From Aricia agestis (lineage: Eukaryota; Arthropoda; Insecta; Lepidoptera; Lycaenidae), in assembly GCF_905147365.1 (NCBI RefSeq), contig NC_056425.1, positions 10,175,501 to 10,239,500 on the forward strand: 64,000 nucleotides of DNA. Direction: 5' to 3'. Of this stretch, positions 31,451 to 42,711 are shown one piece after another. A program made the position numbers and the translations under genes. Every line of letters starts with the position of its first letter. The first letter of the stretch is position 1. The notes beneath the pieces were generated by a model that had not been told where the DNA came from, made no database searches, and worked only from the letters and a program-made list of their open reading frames with translations.

Positions 31451-34400
31451 CTAGTGTGTCTCAATCAGTTCGTTGGTGAACCAGTGCGAAGCCTCTATGG
31501 AGTCCCAGAGTCCAAGTTCTCTGTCCAAAAATTCTTCGTTCATTTTATCTACATCAACAGTCCTCTTGTGATCTGTAATATAAAATAATAATAAAAATAA
31601 AATAAAATGTGCTTATTGGCAGGTATTACACGCATCAATATTATCACGATTCCGTGATAATATTGATGGTGTAATAGGCCGTATCGCAGTATCACATTAC
31701 ACTAAACTTGTGAATCGCGTGATACTAGAATCATAATCAGATACTAGAATCAGATCAGATAATATTGATGCGTGTAATACCTGCCATTGTAGTTATCAGA
31801 GACCAATATTATACAAAACATTTCTTGATATAGCATCACATAGCAACATAATCTTATTAGTCCGAAACAAAGTTTTGGCCTACCATGTCACATATATTTT
31901 TATTATTTAAAAATTTGGTTGTCTGTAAAGTATGTTTACGGACGGTAGTTTGACATGACAATGTCAAACATTACAGTCGCTCGAGCCGATGACCTCTCGT
32001 TCGTGCCGCGCTCTCGCTTGCGGAACGCGATAATGAGCGCAACGGGACAATGACATCATCTTTTTAGCCTGTAGTATCGAGTTATAATGGTGCGCTTATA
32101 CGGGCAACTTAAATTGCTCAACTCCAGTCAATTCCCGTCAACTTTGACGTCACGACTAAATCAAGCAATTTGCGGCAATAAGCAGCAATATTGCGCAATA
32201 CAATATTGAGCGATGTGGCCATCGAATATTTTAGCGATATGACATTGAGCGATATGAAATAAATTGCTACATATTGCTCCACTAATTGCCCCAGATCGCT
32301 CCATTCGTGTCGCCGAGCAATTATTGCCGTAATTATTGCCCGTGTAAGCACTTCTTTAGACGTTGTCACATCAAAAAACTCACCAACAAGAGCCAATTCA
32401 TCATTTTGTTTAGTAGCCTGTGTGTCTACTGAGGGGGTGGTTGTGACGGTCGTGTTGGTTGCCTGGTCCTGCCCGTAGTAAGACCACGCCGAGTAGTTCT
32501 GCCAGTATTGCGTTGGGTCATAATACTGACTGAAATCCTGAAAAATCAATTAGGTATATTATTAAATTGGTGAAAGAAGCCTCAGCACCCGGTGTCCAAT
32601 GGAGGGGGTTTTGGGATTAAGGAACAAAAATCGGGAGATGTTTCTATTATTAAGTAGTGAATTTAACTATATTATATTGGGCTTTGCCACACCTTACAGG
32701 TTGGATAAAAAATGTTTACCTACTCATAAATTGAAAAAATTCGCGCATAACTTTATGATCACTCGCCATAAAAGGGGAAAGTACAATTTCGTTTTATCGC
32801 CCTGTCCAGTTTCGCCGAGTGATTTTAAAGTTGTACCGTACCCACAGCTGAATTTATTAAAAAGAAAAAAATTACCGTTCCACTGCTTTAAACAGGTCCT
32901 GTCCCTGAGGAGTTGGATTTTGCTTGAATTTATTGAAAAGAAAAAAATTACCGTTCCACTGCTATAAGCAGGTCCTGTCGCTGAGGAATTGGATTGTGCT
33001 TGTGTGGTGACAGCTCCCTTCGGTTTAGGCACTGCTGTACAAATCTTGAGTGGTTTAGTTCCCAGGCCCGTGTATCCATTCATAGCATATAGGGCATTTC
33101 TCTGTTCCTCCTCCTTGCCAAACCTTACAAAACCATAGCCTTTTGTGTAGCCAGAGTTGTCCAATATTACTAAAATAGTAATATCAGTTATGTACACATT
33201 ATTTTATTTACCATCGAGGAAATTGATTCCTAGGCACATGGGCGTACCCAGGATTTCAGCTAGGGCAGCATACCTGTTTCGAGAAGATATGGTCGGTCTG
33301 GTATATTGAAACAAAAAATCATAAAAATTAAATTTTATTAATCTGACTGAAAAGATATTTTGTTTCCAATACTTCATTTTGCGCAGAGTAGGTAACACTT
33401 TTTTACTTTTTATTTTCCCACTTGCCAGGAAAATTGACGTTTATTATATCTTCCAGCTGCCCCCCCTGCCCCCCATGGGTACACCCATGCCTAGGCAGTT
33501 GACAGATCCACATTATTTGGGAGGCTTATGCCAATTCAATGTTAGCTGTGACCGGTCGGATGGGTTTGACGTAACGCAACCAAATTACTTACATCTGCCT
33601 AGGAATCAACTTCTCTGATAGTACATGTTATGTTTGAAAAGAGTTTCTATCTTAAATAATATTTAAACAAAAACACAAATTTTTTGTTCACATGTAAATA
33701 AAAACGGAAGTTATAACATGATAACATGAGATACATAATAAATACCTTTGGCTGTTTTAATGGAGGTATATTTAGATGCAAACACTCTGTATAGGGAGTA
33801 ATCATCAACATCAGGACTAAGGTCTCCGACCCAGACAGAAAACTCTCTCTCATTTTGCAAATTCGACCGTGCCTCTCTTGATGCAGTGTTGAGTCTGAAG
33901 CGAACTACAGGGAATGTACCAGGGATTGGCTTTCCATTCAGCTTGTGCATTGTGTCTATTGCTTCTTCATCATTCTGTAAATAGAAAAAAATAAAACCTG
34001 ACAATGCAAATACATATTATGTTGGAAACTTACATAATCAGAAGCAAAGGTACTAAAGTGGTATCAATATATATTTTTATAACAGTACATTGAAACCCTA
34101 AAATATCCTTACATAGTGGAAGGATAACAACACTAAAATGTTGGGTAGTTACAAATTTATTAAATTCAATATAAGTGCTTGCCTGAAAATGTACAAAAGC
34201 ATATCCAGCTGGCTCTCCTGTGAATTTGTTTCTCATAACTTTAACGGCCAGGGGCCGCTGGCCCATCCTGTGAAATGCAGCCATTATAAAGCTCTCGGTC
34301 ATGTTTGGCTCTAACTGAAAAAAAAATTTTTAAATTGAATAGATATACTTTATTATTTATTTCATAATATTGTCAGGATCAAGAAAATGTAGAATTCAAA

Positions 34401-35064
34401 ACCTTTTTGATTAAATATAAATTTTTATGAGCCATTGCAACCATTATGATACATAAGAATTTAGATTTAAATATTATATGGTCGCTGTTAAGCAATTGGG
34501 TAAAGCTGGACAAGCGTAATTTCAAATTACGCTTGTCCAGCTTCACCCAAATGCTTTACAGCGACCATATAATATTGTGAGATGAGTCGCAGAGTTTCTG
34601 CTGGCAGAGATTCTGCTGCATTCAGTTTCATACAAAAGTCCTGTTTGATTCACACAAGTGTAATTTTGTGAGTCATGATTTGTATGAAAAGATATTTACG
34701 CGACCGGAATTCTGCGACTCACAACTCACAAATTACGCTCGTTTGGCTTCAGCCTTAGTGTACTAACCCACAATTTTTTTTGCTTAACTTTGAATAGGTA
34801 CAGTCTTGTTCTAAGTGATCTAAAGAACATAAATGCTCGTCCAATTGGGGTTTTGGAAAACATATGACTTTATTAATCTTAATATAATGTTAAATAGTAA
34901 GGGTTAAATAGTAAAGGGTACCTATAAAGATTTTGGTTTGATTCTATCGCAATAAATACCTCATTACATAAATGCATTTATAATAACAAAATAATTTGTA
35001 AGAAACCAAAACCAAACAAATGAAAACTTACACTGCCCATCCATAACTGGCACTGCATAGACAT
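31451..35064 (-). CDS. Trnau1ap: tRNA-Sec-associated RNA-binding protein SECp43, complete
   Basis: Six exons on the minus strand (35032-35064, 34183-34314, 33746-33974, 32952-33169, 32384-32537, 31451-31572) join in phase to 295 residues, close to the 287 of the human protein. The protein has two RRMs. RRM1 begins QLWMGSLEPNMTESFI with RNP1-like PAGYAFVHF. RRM2 begins FSVWVGDLSPDVDDYSLY with GYTKGYGFVRF. A Tyr/Gln-rich tail follows (SQYYDPTQYWQNYSAWSYYG), as in SECp43/TRNAU1AP. The family binds tRNA(Ser)Sec and affects its methylation; roles outside selenoprotein synthesis are likely in insects. Intron 2 uses a GC donor (CAG|GCAAGC). The 3' end of exon 4 lies in a 76-bp tandem duplication. 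The start is the first ATG, followed by a GTAAGT donor after 11 codons. Confidence 0.93.
31617..31786. mobile_element. MITE with perfect 29-bp TIRs
   Basis: TGGCAGGTATTACACGCATC continues to a 29-base left end that is exactly inverted at 31758-31786. A further internal hairpin (ATCAATATTATCACG/CGTGATAATATTGAT) lies next to the left end. It sits in the last intron of SECp43, 45 bases upstream of the terminal exon on the transcript. No clear target duplication. Confidence 0.8.
32849..33000 (-). repeat. 76-bp tandem duplication across the SECp43 exon 4 donor
   Basis: 32849-32924 and 32925-33000 are two head-to-tail copies differing at only a few bases. The copy at 32925-33000 holds the last 49 bases of exon 4 and its GTAATT donor. 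The other copy repeats the same donor 76 bases downstream on the transcript (exon end would be 32876). Confidence 0.9.
33209..33623. mobile_element. MITE family A, interrupted by a hAT MITE
   Basis: The outer ends TACCATCGAGGAAATTGATT and (inverse) TACTATCAGAGAAGTTGATT belong to family A. The copy is split at CCTAGGCA by the insertion at 33237-33489. It lies in SECp43 intron 3. Confidence 0.8.
33237..33489. mobile_element. Nested hAT-type MITE with 8-bp target duplication
   Basis: The ends CATGGGCGTACCCAGG and (inverse) CATGGGTGTACCCATG are flanked by CCTAGGCA on both sides (33229-33236, 33490-33497). The same family with its own 8-bp duplication is at 52924-53152. A C-rich tract lies just inside the right end. 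Confidence 0.88.
34470..34576. repeat. Near-perfect 53-bp-arm hairpin
   Basis: The arms 34470-34522 and 34524-34576 (core AAGCTGGACAAGCGTAATTT) pair almost completely around one central base. It lies in SECp43 intron 1 and is followed by another inverted pair (GAGTCGCAGA near 34580, TCTGCGACTC near 34710). Probably a foldback MITE. As RNA it would make a long hairpin. Confidence 0.8.
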
Positions 35065-35275
35065 GGTGGATTATATTTTCTGAGCAATTACAACAGTACT
35101 TTTATAGAATTATTCTTACAGCTGTAAAATTATTCGTAATAAACATATACAGAAAAAATAGGTATCACACTACAAAAATGCTGTACTTCTTATTCTTCTC
35201 CCTTTTTAAAATTTTGACACATTAGGTCTTCTTCTTCGTCTTCGTCCAGCGTTAGCGTTATAGGTACTCACCTGC

Positions 35276-35506
35276 TTTTTGTGCCTATTTGAAGTGGAAT
35301 CAGCGCCCCTAATGCGGGGGAAGAGAACTGAATCTGACGTAAATTGCAAAAGGCCGCTTCATCACTAGTATTAATTCCATGTACTCTCACTACAGCTATC
35401 AGCGCGGTTCAGCGCCAATATGGCGACTTTCAAACATTTTTATGTCAGATTTAGTTCTCTTCCCCCGCATTGGGGGCGCCGATTCCGCTACAAATAGGCA
35501 CAAAAA
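35276..35506. mobile_element. Foldback MITE upstream of SECp43
   Basis: Arms of about 60 bp (TTTTTGTGCCTATTTGAAGT, GCGCCCCTAATGCGGGGGAA) are inverted at 35440-35506. The element begins 212 bases upstream of the SECp43 start codon and so may lie in or next to its promoter. Confidence 0.8.
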
Positions 35507-35577
35507 TAGCTGTCATTTCAAAGTCCAGCGTACTTGTATAATGGAGGTCAGTGGGCCGAAGGGACTAGATCAGCTAT

Positions 35578-36350
35578 TCTCAGAATCAGAATCAGAATCA
35601 TTTATTTGCAGAAAGTACCGTTACAAAAGATGTTACAATAATTATACAGGGTTCCAGTCTTTCTAATTAATAACTATAGGAATGCAAAATTTATAGTAAT
35701 CAGTAATCAGTAATCACACATAGAATAATTTAAATAAATTATATAAAAACACATTTCATTAAGATAAATTTGATAGAAAATGTTCTGTTTGGATAAAATT
35801 GTATTATCATTGTATACTTATTCAATTAAAAAAGTTATATTTAAAAAATAGAATATAGTTAAAATAAGAATCATAAAGAAAATATAATACATTTCATTCA
35901 AACATTTCATTAAATTTGTCAATTGGTAGTCATTATGATCAATATACATATTACCAAGCATATTACATAGCATAAAATATTATAAGTCAATCATTAAATT
36001 TTATAACCATTCATTTCATTCATTCAATATTAAATTACATGTCATACGTTAAAATAATTTTTAAAAATTTTTAAATGTAGTTACAACCAACAGTCATATT
36101 AATATTAGATTTTATAATATTGTAATAAATTAAGTAATACTTAATTATTGATTTTTATCATTCAGATAGTCAAATAAATTATAATAACATTTTTCTATCA
36201 GAAAGTTTTTCAATTATTTTTTAAATATTTTAAGATTCATTGCTTTTAGGTCTTTTGGTAATTTATTATAAATCGCAGGAGCCATATGGAAAGCACTTTT
36301 ATGCATTAGCGTGGTATTTGTCATACGATTACATAGGCGGTATTCTCAAC
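35578..36350 (-). mobile_element. Non-LTR retrotransposon 3' end with (TGATTC)n tail
   Basis: On the minus strand the stretch 36350-36150 encodes the C-terminal end of a reverse-transcriptase polyprotein (HKSAFHMAPAIYNKLPKDLK, then a stop-interrupted KNFLIEKCYYNLFDYLND). An AT-rich 3' region follows and ends in TGATTCTGATTCTGATTCTG at 35600-35578. Microsatellite-tailed non-LTR elements end this way. The copy is 5'-truncated and dead. Confidence 0.75.
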
Positions 36351-36540
36351 GTGCGGGTTGCGGCCCGCTAGTGTTTTAACAGTGGCACGTGTGAAGTTAT
36401 ACTATTTTGAAAATTACGCCCTTCGGCAAAATAAAGCAGTCGCCGTGAATTTTTTTTCACTTTTAAAATTTAAATCGCTTAGTAGTTAGTACCATCCCAC
36501 ACCGAAATGGCAGCGGTCGGCACTCGGCAGTGGCCGACCC
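36340..36540. mobile_element. hAT-like fragment
   Basis: GCGGTATTCTCAACGTGCGG, GTTGCGGCCCGCTAGTG and CAGTCGCCGTGAATTTTTTT resemble the repeats at 20278-20463 and 39060-39425. No ORF. Confidence 0.45.
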
Positions 36541-36895
36541 GGCCATAGTAATTAACATAGCTGGGCATTAACTCGTTAATCCGTTAATCGTTAATTATAC
36601 TCGGCGCGGCAAACTTTGGTCCCTATGACACTGACAGTTAATAACATTGTAATGGCGTCACCATTAAATTAGGATCATATTAGAGCCGTCTAATAATGCC
36701 ATTTATAAATTTTACGTAGCTTTATGCCATTACAATGATATTCCGTTGGAACTTTTAACAATTCTTAACATTTACAAGAAATTATCTCAACCTGAAATTA
36801 CGTTTACGTCCAGCAAAACTTACGTTGTGTGATGACGTAAGTTTGGCTATTGAAACCACATATGACGTAAAATAGGATCAATGAAATATGATAAT

Positions 36896-38564
36896 TAGTG
36901 TCCGACCGAAACTGATTTTTCTGCCGAAACCGAACTTTCGGCCTTACTCGCAAACTCGCAACATTCAAAATTACGATTATTTACTGAAATTTATTGATTT
37001 TTAACATAAATTAAGTACAACTTTTTAAACTAAAATAAAAGTACCACAATATTTTTTTTACTTTTTGCGACATTTCTTAAAATAAGTACAATGTACATAT
37101 TATTTTTCTTTAACTTGAGTATTATGTTCCCTAGAAACTTTTTTGTTCTATGTTCCGTTTTTTATACGATTCCAAGTAGGTGCGATTAATTTATCAACAA
37201 AGAAATTGAACGCGCTTAACGCACACTAAACCCGTTCTAAACGTATAAACACGTTTATAACACTGAATTGCATTTCACTAACATAAACTAAACTCGCGTT
37301 CCCAGCAAATCCAATTTTTATCTTCTAAACGCCCAATATTCGAGTTTTAACTTCCTAAAACACAGGATTATCCTAAGAAACAAGAGCAGAAGTTATTTCA
37401 AGTCATTTTATTTCGGTGCGATAAGAAATAGACCTAAGAAACGCGCTTAGTTTACACTAAATCGGTTCTAAACGTATAACGCGTTTATAGCACCAAATTG
37501 CATTTTACTAACATAACGTGTGAGCAAATCCGAGTTTTATCTTCAAAACGTCCAATGTTGTACGATTAAACTTCATAAAAGCCGTTAAAGTCCTGTCAGT
37601 GTGCCATGGCGAATCAAAAATCATAGACGAAAAAAATTATACGTTTCGGTACTTAATGTATCGTTTCTTGCTTTTTTCTTGATAAAATAATGTAACTCTA
37701 GACTCCAAAATTATAAAACAATGTAAAATCAGCGCGTAACGTCATATAAACTTAGATTTATTAATCGTGATCAAAATAAGATTATAAAATCCATTTGAAA
37801 CAAAACGAGATTTACATCCCCGTAGGAACGCGTTTAATGAGAACTAATTTTTATAAAACGAAGTTGTGTGATTGGTGAAATCCTCCCTTAGACATTAACG
37901 ACGTACCACTGAAAACACAATCAATTGCAGTATATTATTTTTATGGTAAACATGGACACGACCGCGGTCGAAGTTCAAAACGAAATTACTAAGCAAACTT
38001 GCAGTTGACGTCACATTTTTTTGATCCAGAAGGCGTTTTGCCACCTGAAAAATGATTTACTAGATAAATCTCGCAAGATATATCCTAATATGTCCTATAA
38101 TCTGACAGTCAAACAAATTTCTTAGGTAAATAAAGTTCACATACAATATAATCAATTTATCATAGCATTTACTAAATCGTTTGTTTGGGAAACACTGTTA
38201 AAATAGCACGTTATTTGCCAATAGTTATGTATATTAAATAAGCCGGTAATTGTCATAGAAATAAAATTAATAATATTATAATTTCGATAAAAATAAGTTA
38301 AGACAATTTAATGAAAATAAAACGAAGAGCTAATTTTTGATTTGGGACTAATCTGGAACACAATATAATCTCAAAACACGATTAAATAAATGGTGGCGAA
38401 CTGAGCTGGGGCCTCGCTGGCAAGCAAGCACGAGTTAACTGCGAATTGTACCGAATGACGCATGAGTTTCGGCAGGGCCGAAAGTTTCGGCTATATTTTG
38501 GCCGAAACTAGATTTTTTGGCCGAAACTGGCTGAAACCGAAACCGAAAGTTCGGTCGGTCACTA
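36896..38564. mobile_element. 1.67-kb non-autonomous hAT-like transposon
   Basis: The left end TAGTGTCCGACCGAAAC and right end (inverse) TAGTGACCGACCGAAC are followed inward by several GGCCGAAAC-type words on both sides. The flanks carry the 8-base direct repeat ATGATAAT (36888-36895, 38565-38572), fitting a hAT element. No ORF of useful length. Inside, a block of about 150 bp is duplicated (from about 37210 and 37440; CTAAACGTATAA, TTGCATTT(C/T)ACTAACATAA, AAATCC(A/G)A(A/G)TTTT). Confidence 0.85.
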
Positions 38565-39059
38565 ATGATAATGTAATAAGCAGATATGATCAAATGATCA
38601 TATAATATATTGGATCCTATATATGATCATAGAAATGATCCAATATAAATGATAATGTAATACCCCCCTTAACTATTTGATTAACTGTGCCCAGCTATGG
38701 TAATTAAATTCTCCTCAGTATCCATTTTTTGTTTGCAATACGATATTATCGTTTTTAAATATAATGTCTGACGACACAACAGCCTATCCTGTCGCTATAA
38801 CACAGAAAACTAGCGCGTGCGGCTAGTTTTGGTAACTAGCCAACGCAAGGAGCGTGCGGACGCAGGCAACCGCGACCACTTTCCGCTGACAGGGCTTCAA
38901 GGACTTCAAGACCGCGCGGCCTTGAAGTTTTCAAGCAATACTAGTAGTTATAAGTATGTAAGTAAATAAAGTTTAAAATTATTTCACACAGAAAGTGCTC
39001 GCCGCGCCGCGCCGCTGCCATTCCGGTGTGGGCCAGCCCTTATTTTTAAAAAACGTTAT

Positions 39060-39425
39060 TTTTTAAAACTTATAATATGTTGGTTGCGGCCCGCGACACC
39101 ATGATCCAAACGTGTTTGTGGCCCGAATACAAAAAAGCTTGAATACCACTGGACTAGACCAGCTATCCCCAGACCCCAACCCGCGGCCCGCCGCCAGCGT
39201 CGGGACTTTTTCAGTGGCCCACATGTAGTTAAAGCATTTTGAATTCCACCCAGATTGGCAAAATTGTGCAAGGTGGTCGTGAAAGTCGTGAAAATTTTGA
39301 TACAATCGCTAATTTCAAAGAACGTTCTTATAAAATTATGGTTGCGGCCCGCGACGCCAAGACCAAAACGTGTAAATGTGATGTAAATGTGACCTGCGTA
39401 AAAAAAGGTTAAGGACCACTGGACC
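39060..39425. mobile_element. Two adjacent hAT-like fragments
   Basis: Two similar blocks (39060-39150 and 39165-39425) share GGTTGCGGCCCGCGAC, CC(A/C)AAACGTGT and right ends CAGTGGTATTCAAGC and CAGTGGTCCTTAACC (as reverse complement), typical of hAT termini. The minus-strand ORFs here are translations of repeat. Confidence 0.6.
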
Positions 39426-40028
39426 TCTCGAACCCCACCGACTCGATATTGTGCCACCTGCCTGCACTCGACCTCATAGTTTTGTAACTTATTTTAGTGC
39501 GTATACGATTTAATTTCGTTTGTTCAATCCATCATTTTAAAGAGTATGAAGTTGGCTACAAAAATAATACACTAGAGGCTAGATATGGGCTAGATGAGCT
39601 GGAGGAGAACAGTTACACTGAACATCCAACATCCGAATTCCAATATTAAGTAAGATTATAAAAAAAATGCAAATGGGACTAAAAATAATGGAGTGAAAAG
39701 TAATTTGTACGTCTTTTGACAGTGCGTTTATTATACACATTTTTAAGACAGCAACATACCTAATCGTAGATTAGTAAGATATTTTTTTACAAAAATAATA
39801 AATTGCAGCAACCAATATATATTTTACAAACAGAACAGTTGCAATAATTTATTAAATTCACCATCAAAGAAAATATTCCCTAGAATTAGATGGTGGACCT
39901 GCATTATTTGATCTGGTTTAATGTCTAGCCCAGCCTAATAATGCCAGCCAGCCTAGCAATAAAGTTGGTTGTATCATGAAGGAAATTGATTCAGCCATCT
40001 GCCTAGCAATAAAGTTGGTTGTATGATG

Positions 40029-40186
40029 TATCATGAAGGAAATTGATTCCTAGGCAGTTGACAGATGTCATTTCGTCGGCTTATGTCTATTCAATGTTAG
40101 CTGTGGATCAGTCGGATGGGTTTGACTTAACGCGACCAAATTATTGAGATCTGCCATCTGCCTAGGAATCGACTTCTCTGATAGTA
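40029..40186. mobile_element. MITE family A, copy with duplicated left end
   Basis: Starts TATCATGAAGGAAATTGATT and ends (inverse) TACTATCAGAGAAGTCGATT. Its left end, with adjoining CTAGCAATAAAGTTGGTTGT, is repeated just upstream from about 39954. It lies 170 bases beyond the stop codon of the transposase-like gene. Confidence 0.75.
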
Positions 40187-40356
40187 CAATTTAAAGTAAA
40201 TTAAGAATTATTTTACTTCTAACAGAATCTTGTTCATTTCAACAACATGGATATCTTCCAAATAAACTTAAAAGTAAAATAACTCTGAACTCCACTTAAA
40301 ACATTAAAATAATAACAATAATATATCTAGTTACAATGAATATACAACCTTAATAT

Positions 40357-42124
40357 CTAATAATAAAGTTCTACACTAAGAATGTTCGGGACATCAGGTA
40401 TTGATTTGTAATCGTCATCTAGCACGAGCACAGAAGATTCCGAGCTGCTGCTAGAGTCTGAATCGGAAGAACTATCATCTTGCTCTTTCAAAAAATTATC
40501 AATTTCTTCATCTAACACTCCGTCTGTATCAAGATATTTTTTTTCGAGCTGACTTACTTTTTGGCAAATATCATACCAGTCAGATACAGCAATGGCATTC
40601 AAAGTGTGCTTTAATAATGTAGCTATATTACTGACGTTCTGCCCCACCTTACTGCCGGCTATCCCTTGCTTCAATATTTTCCAGACATATTCTATTGCGT
40701 TAAATTCTCCGTGGTTTGGTGGCAATCTAGCCACACTGTGTCCGTAGGCCTCTAGAAGTTTATCAACTCTATATACAGGTTCTTCTTGACTTCTCCTAAC
40801 AAGTTCATATAACTCAGCTCTCAACATATTTGGGTCATACAGTATCCCCCTCCTTGTGAGCCAGTTTTGCATTTTAGCTTTAGTAGATTTTGCCGAAGGT
40901 TGTTTGTTGATCTTTTCCGACCGATAGGGTGCATTATCCATCACTACTAAAGTATTTGGAGGCAGAAAAGGTATCAATTTCCTTTGAAGCCAGTCCATAA
41001 AGTTTTCGCTGCACATATAATTTTTATGATTTACTAACTTCTGACATTGAAAAATTGAGCATGCATTTGGTACAAAGCCCATCTCGCCCCCGGCATGAAC
41101 TACAATCCACGTACAGAATGTTGTATTGGGTGTGTTATTTTCAAAGTCCTCAATTTGCCATCCCTCACTGGTGAAGGAAGCATGAACACTCGTCTCCCCG
41201 ATGTATATAATTGGAATGTTATCTTTTCTTTTCTCCTTTAAAAAGTTTAAATATTTTTTTCTTGATATTATAACGTCAGGATTCTCCATTAAAATTTTTC
41301 TATTATCACCGCATTCCTGAAATCTAAATCCTATTTGTTTAATTATTTTGTACAGATCTTTATGACCACCCTGGAATTTAATCTCATTTCTTATCGCATT
41401 TAGTATTACTTCTTTTCTGACCGTGTACATTTCATATATTGTACTTCTTGTGGAAGCCACTTGAAACACATTAAGTGGTACATCCTTCTCTTGTTTTATC
41501 TTTTTCTTTTGTGTTCGTTTATTTTTTGTAATGGGAGTTCCATCAGCGTTCAGTTCTATTTGGTTTGCCTGTTTTGTTTTCTTCTTTGGTGGTGGATTAC
41601 TTTCAGATGTATAAGCAACACCTCCAACATTTAGAACCATGCTTGCATCCTTTGCCTGTTTTGTCTTTTTCTTTTGTGTTTTTAACTTTTTATTTTGAGA
41701 GGTAGAAGCACCCCCTTCAACTTTTTCTTTTATAATCTCCTTTACTGTTTCCTCTGACACACCTGTAAGTTATATAAAGGGGCAGTGAATAACTAGCTAA
41801 ACAAAGTAATTTTATGTGGTGGCCAAAAAGTGTGACCATTGACCACAGACATATTTTTAAGGTTCTAAATATAAAGGACATGTTACAAAACAGTCACGGA
41901 CCTGAAAGCTGGCCAAGCCAATTTGAACATAACAATTTTTTAACTTTTCAATTTAGCCTATGTAAAAATAAAGGTTCAAAATATTATATACCTGTCATAG
42001 TAGCGACCCGCCGAGTGACTTGTTTGAGAGGTATTACGGGACCATTCTTGGCTTTTTCGAGTTCACAAAAGCGACGAATCGATAGCACCATTTTTCTGGT
42101 GCTACTTTGATATACTTTCGGCAT
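40357..42124 (-). CDS. IS630/Tc1-type transposase-like gene, catalytic Asp lost
   Basis: Two minus-strand exons (41992-42124 and 40357-41762; donor ACAG|GTATAT, acceptor TTACAG) join in phase to 512 residues. The N-terminus has a helix-turn-helix-like stretch (LKQVTRRVATMTGVSEETVK). Lys-rich repeats (KTQKKKTKQA, PPKKKTKQAN, RTQKKKIKQEK) follow. The DDE-type fold shows IIYIGETSVHASFTSEGWQ, VVMDNAPYRS and LPPNHGEFNAIEYVWKILK. In the family the first motif is normally D-E-T; here the Asp is Gly (GGG). The second Asp and final Glu are kept. The tail is acidic and Ser-rich (DDSSSDSDSSSSSESS). No terminal inverted repeats were found at either side. It is either a recently inactivated transposon or a domesticated transposase gene. 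Confidence 0.85.
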
Positions 42125-42454
42125 TTTGATGAGAACTTTGATTGATATGTTATACGGTAAGTAAAAATTATAATACTGTAGATTTTTTAATACTTCTAAG
42201 CAGGAACATAATGAAGAGAAGGCGTGTGTAATATCAAATTTATTCCGTTATCCTGCAAAAATACCGATACCTTATACATAGTCCCAATTGTTTTATAAAG
42301 ATAAGCGTAGTTGTAGGGTTTTTTTTAATAAATAGCTTGATTAGTTATTTATTAAAAGGACGAAACAAAAACAAATACAGTAAAATTCAACACTGACGTA
42401 TTTTTTATTCTACGTCTTCTTCTTTTCAGTTTCTTCGCCCGAAATCAAAGCTTT

Positions 42455-42690
42455 AAGCCCGGCCGCACAATAAAAGATCAGAAAAATTCGGACGCCACGC
42501 GTCCGCCGCCGGAACGCACTCTGCTTTTATGATTGTTTTGTTGTGGACACCGCATGCTTGATACTATTAGAATTCTGATTTCTGACATGTCTGAACTGAA
42601 CTCCGACGTCCGCCGTCGATCGGAATTCGGATGGCAAAAATGATCGGACCGCCCGCGCCGACCGGCGCGGCGACCGCGCACTCTCTAGTC
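42455..42690. repeat. GC-rich interspersed repeat
   Basis: AAGCCCGGCCGCACA and AGAAAAATTCGGACGC match the fragment at 25688-25740. The rest is GC-rich with repeated GTCCGCCG words. No ORF with recognisable content. Confidence 0.45.
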
Positions 42691-42711
42691 TCTACACACC
42701 TTTTCGCCGTG

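Noticed and set aside
39056..39457. 133-codon minus-strand ORF
   Set aside because: Runs across two hAT-like repeat fragments and repeats the GVAGRN word from each; repeat translation.
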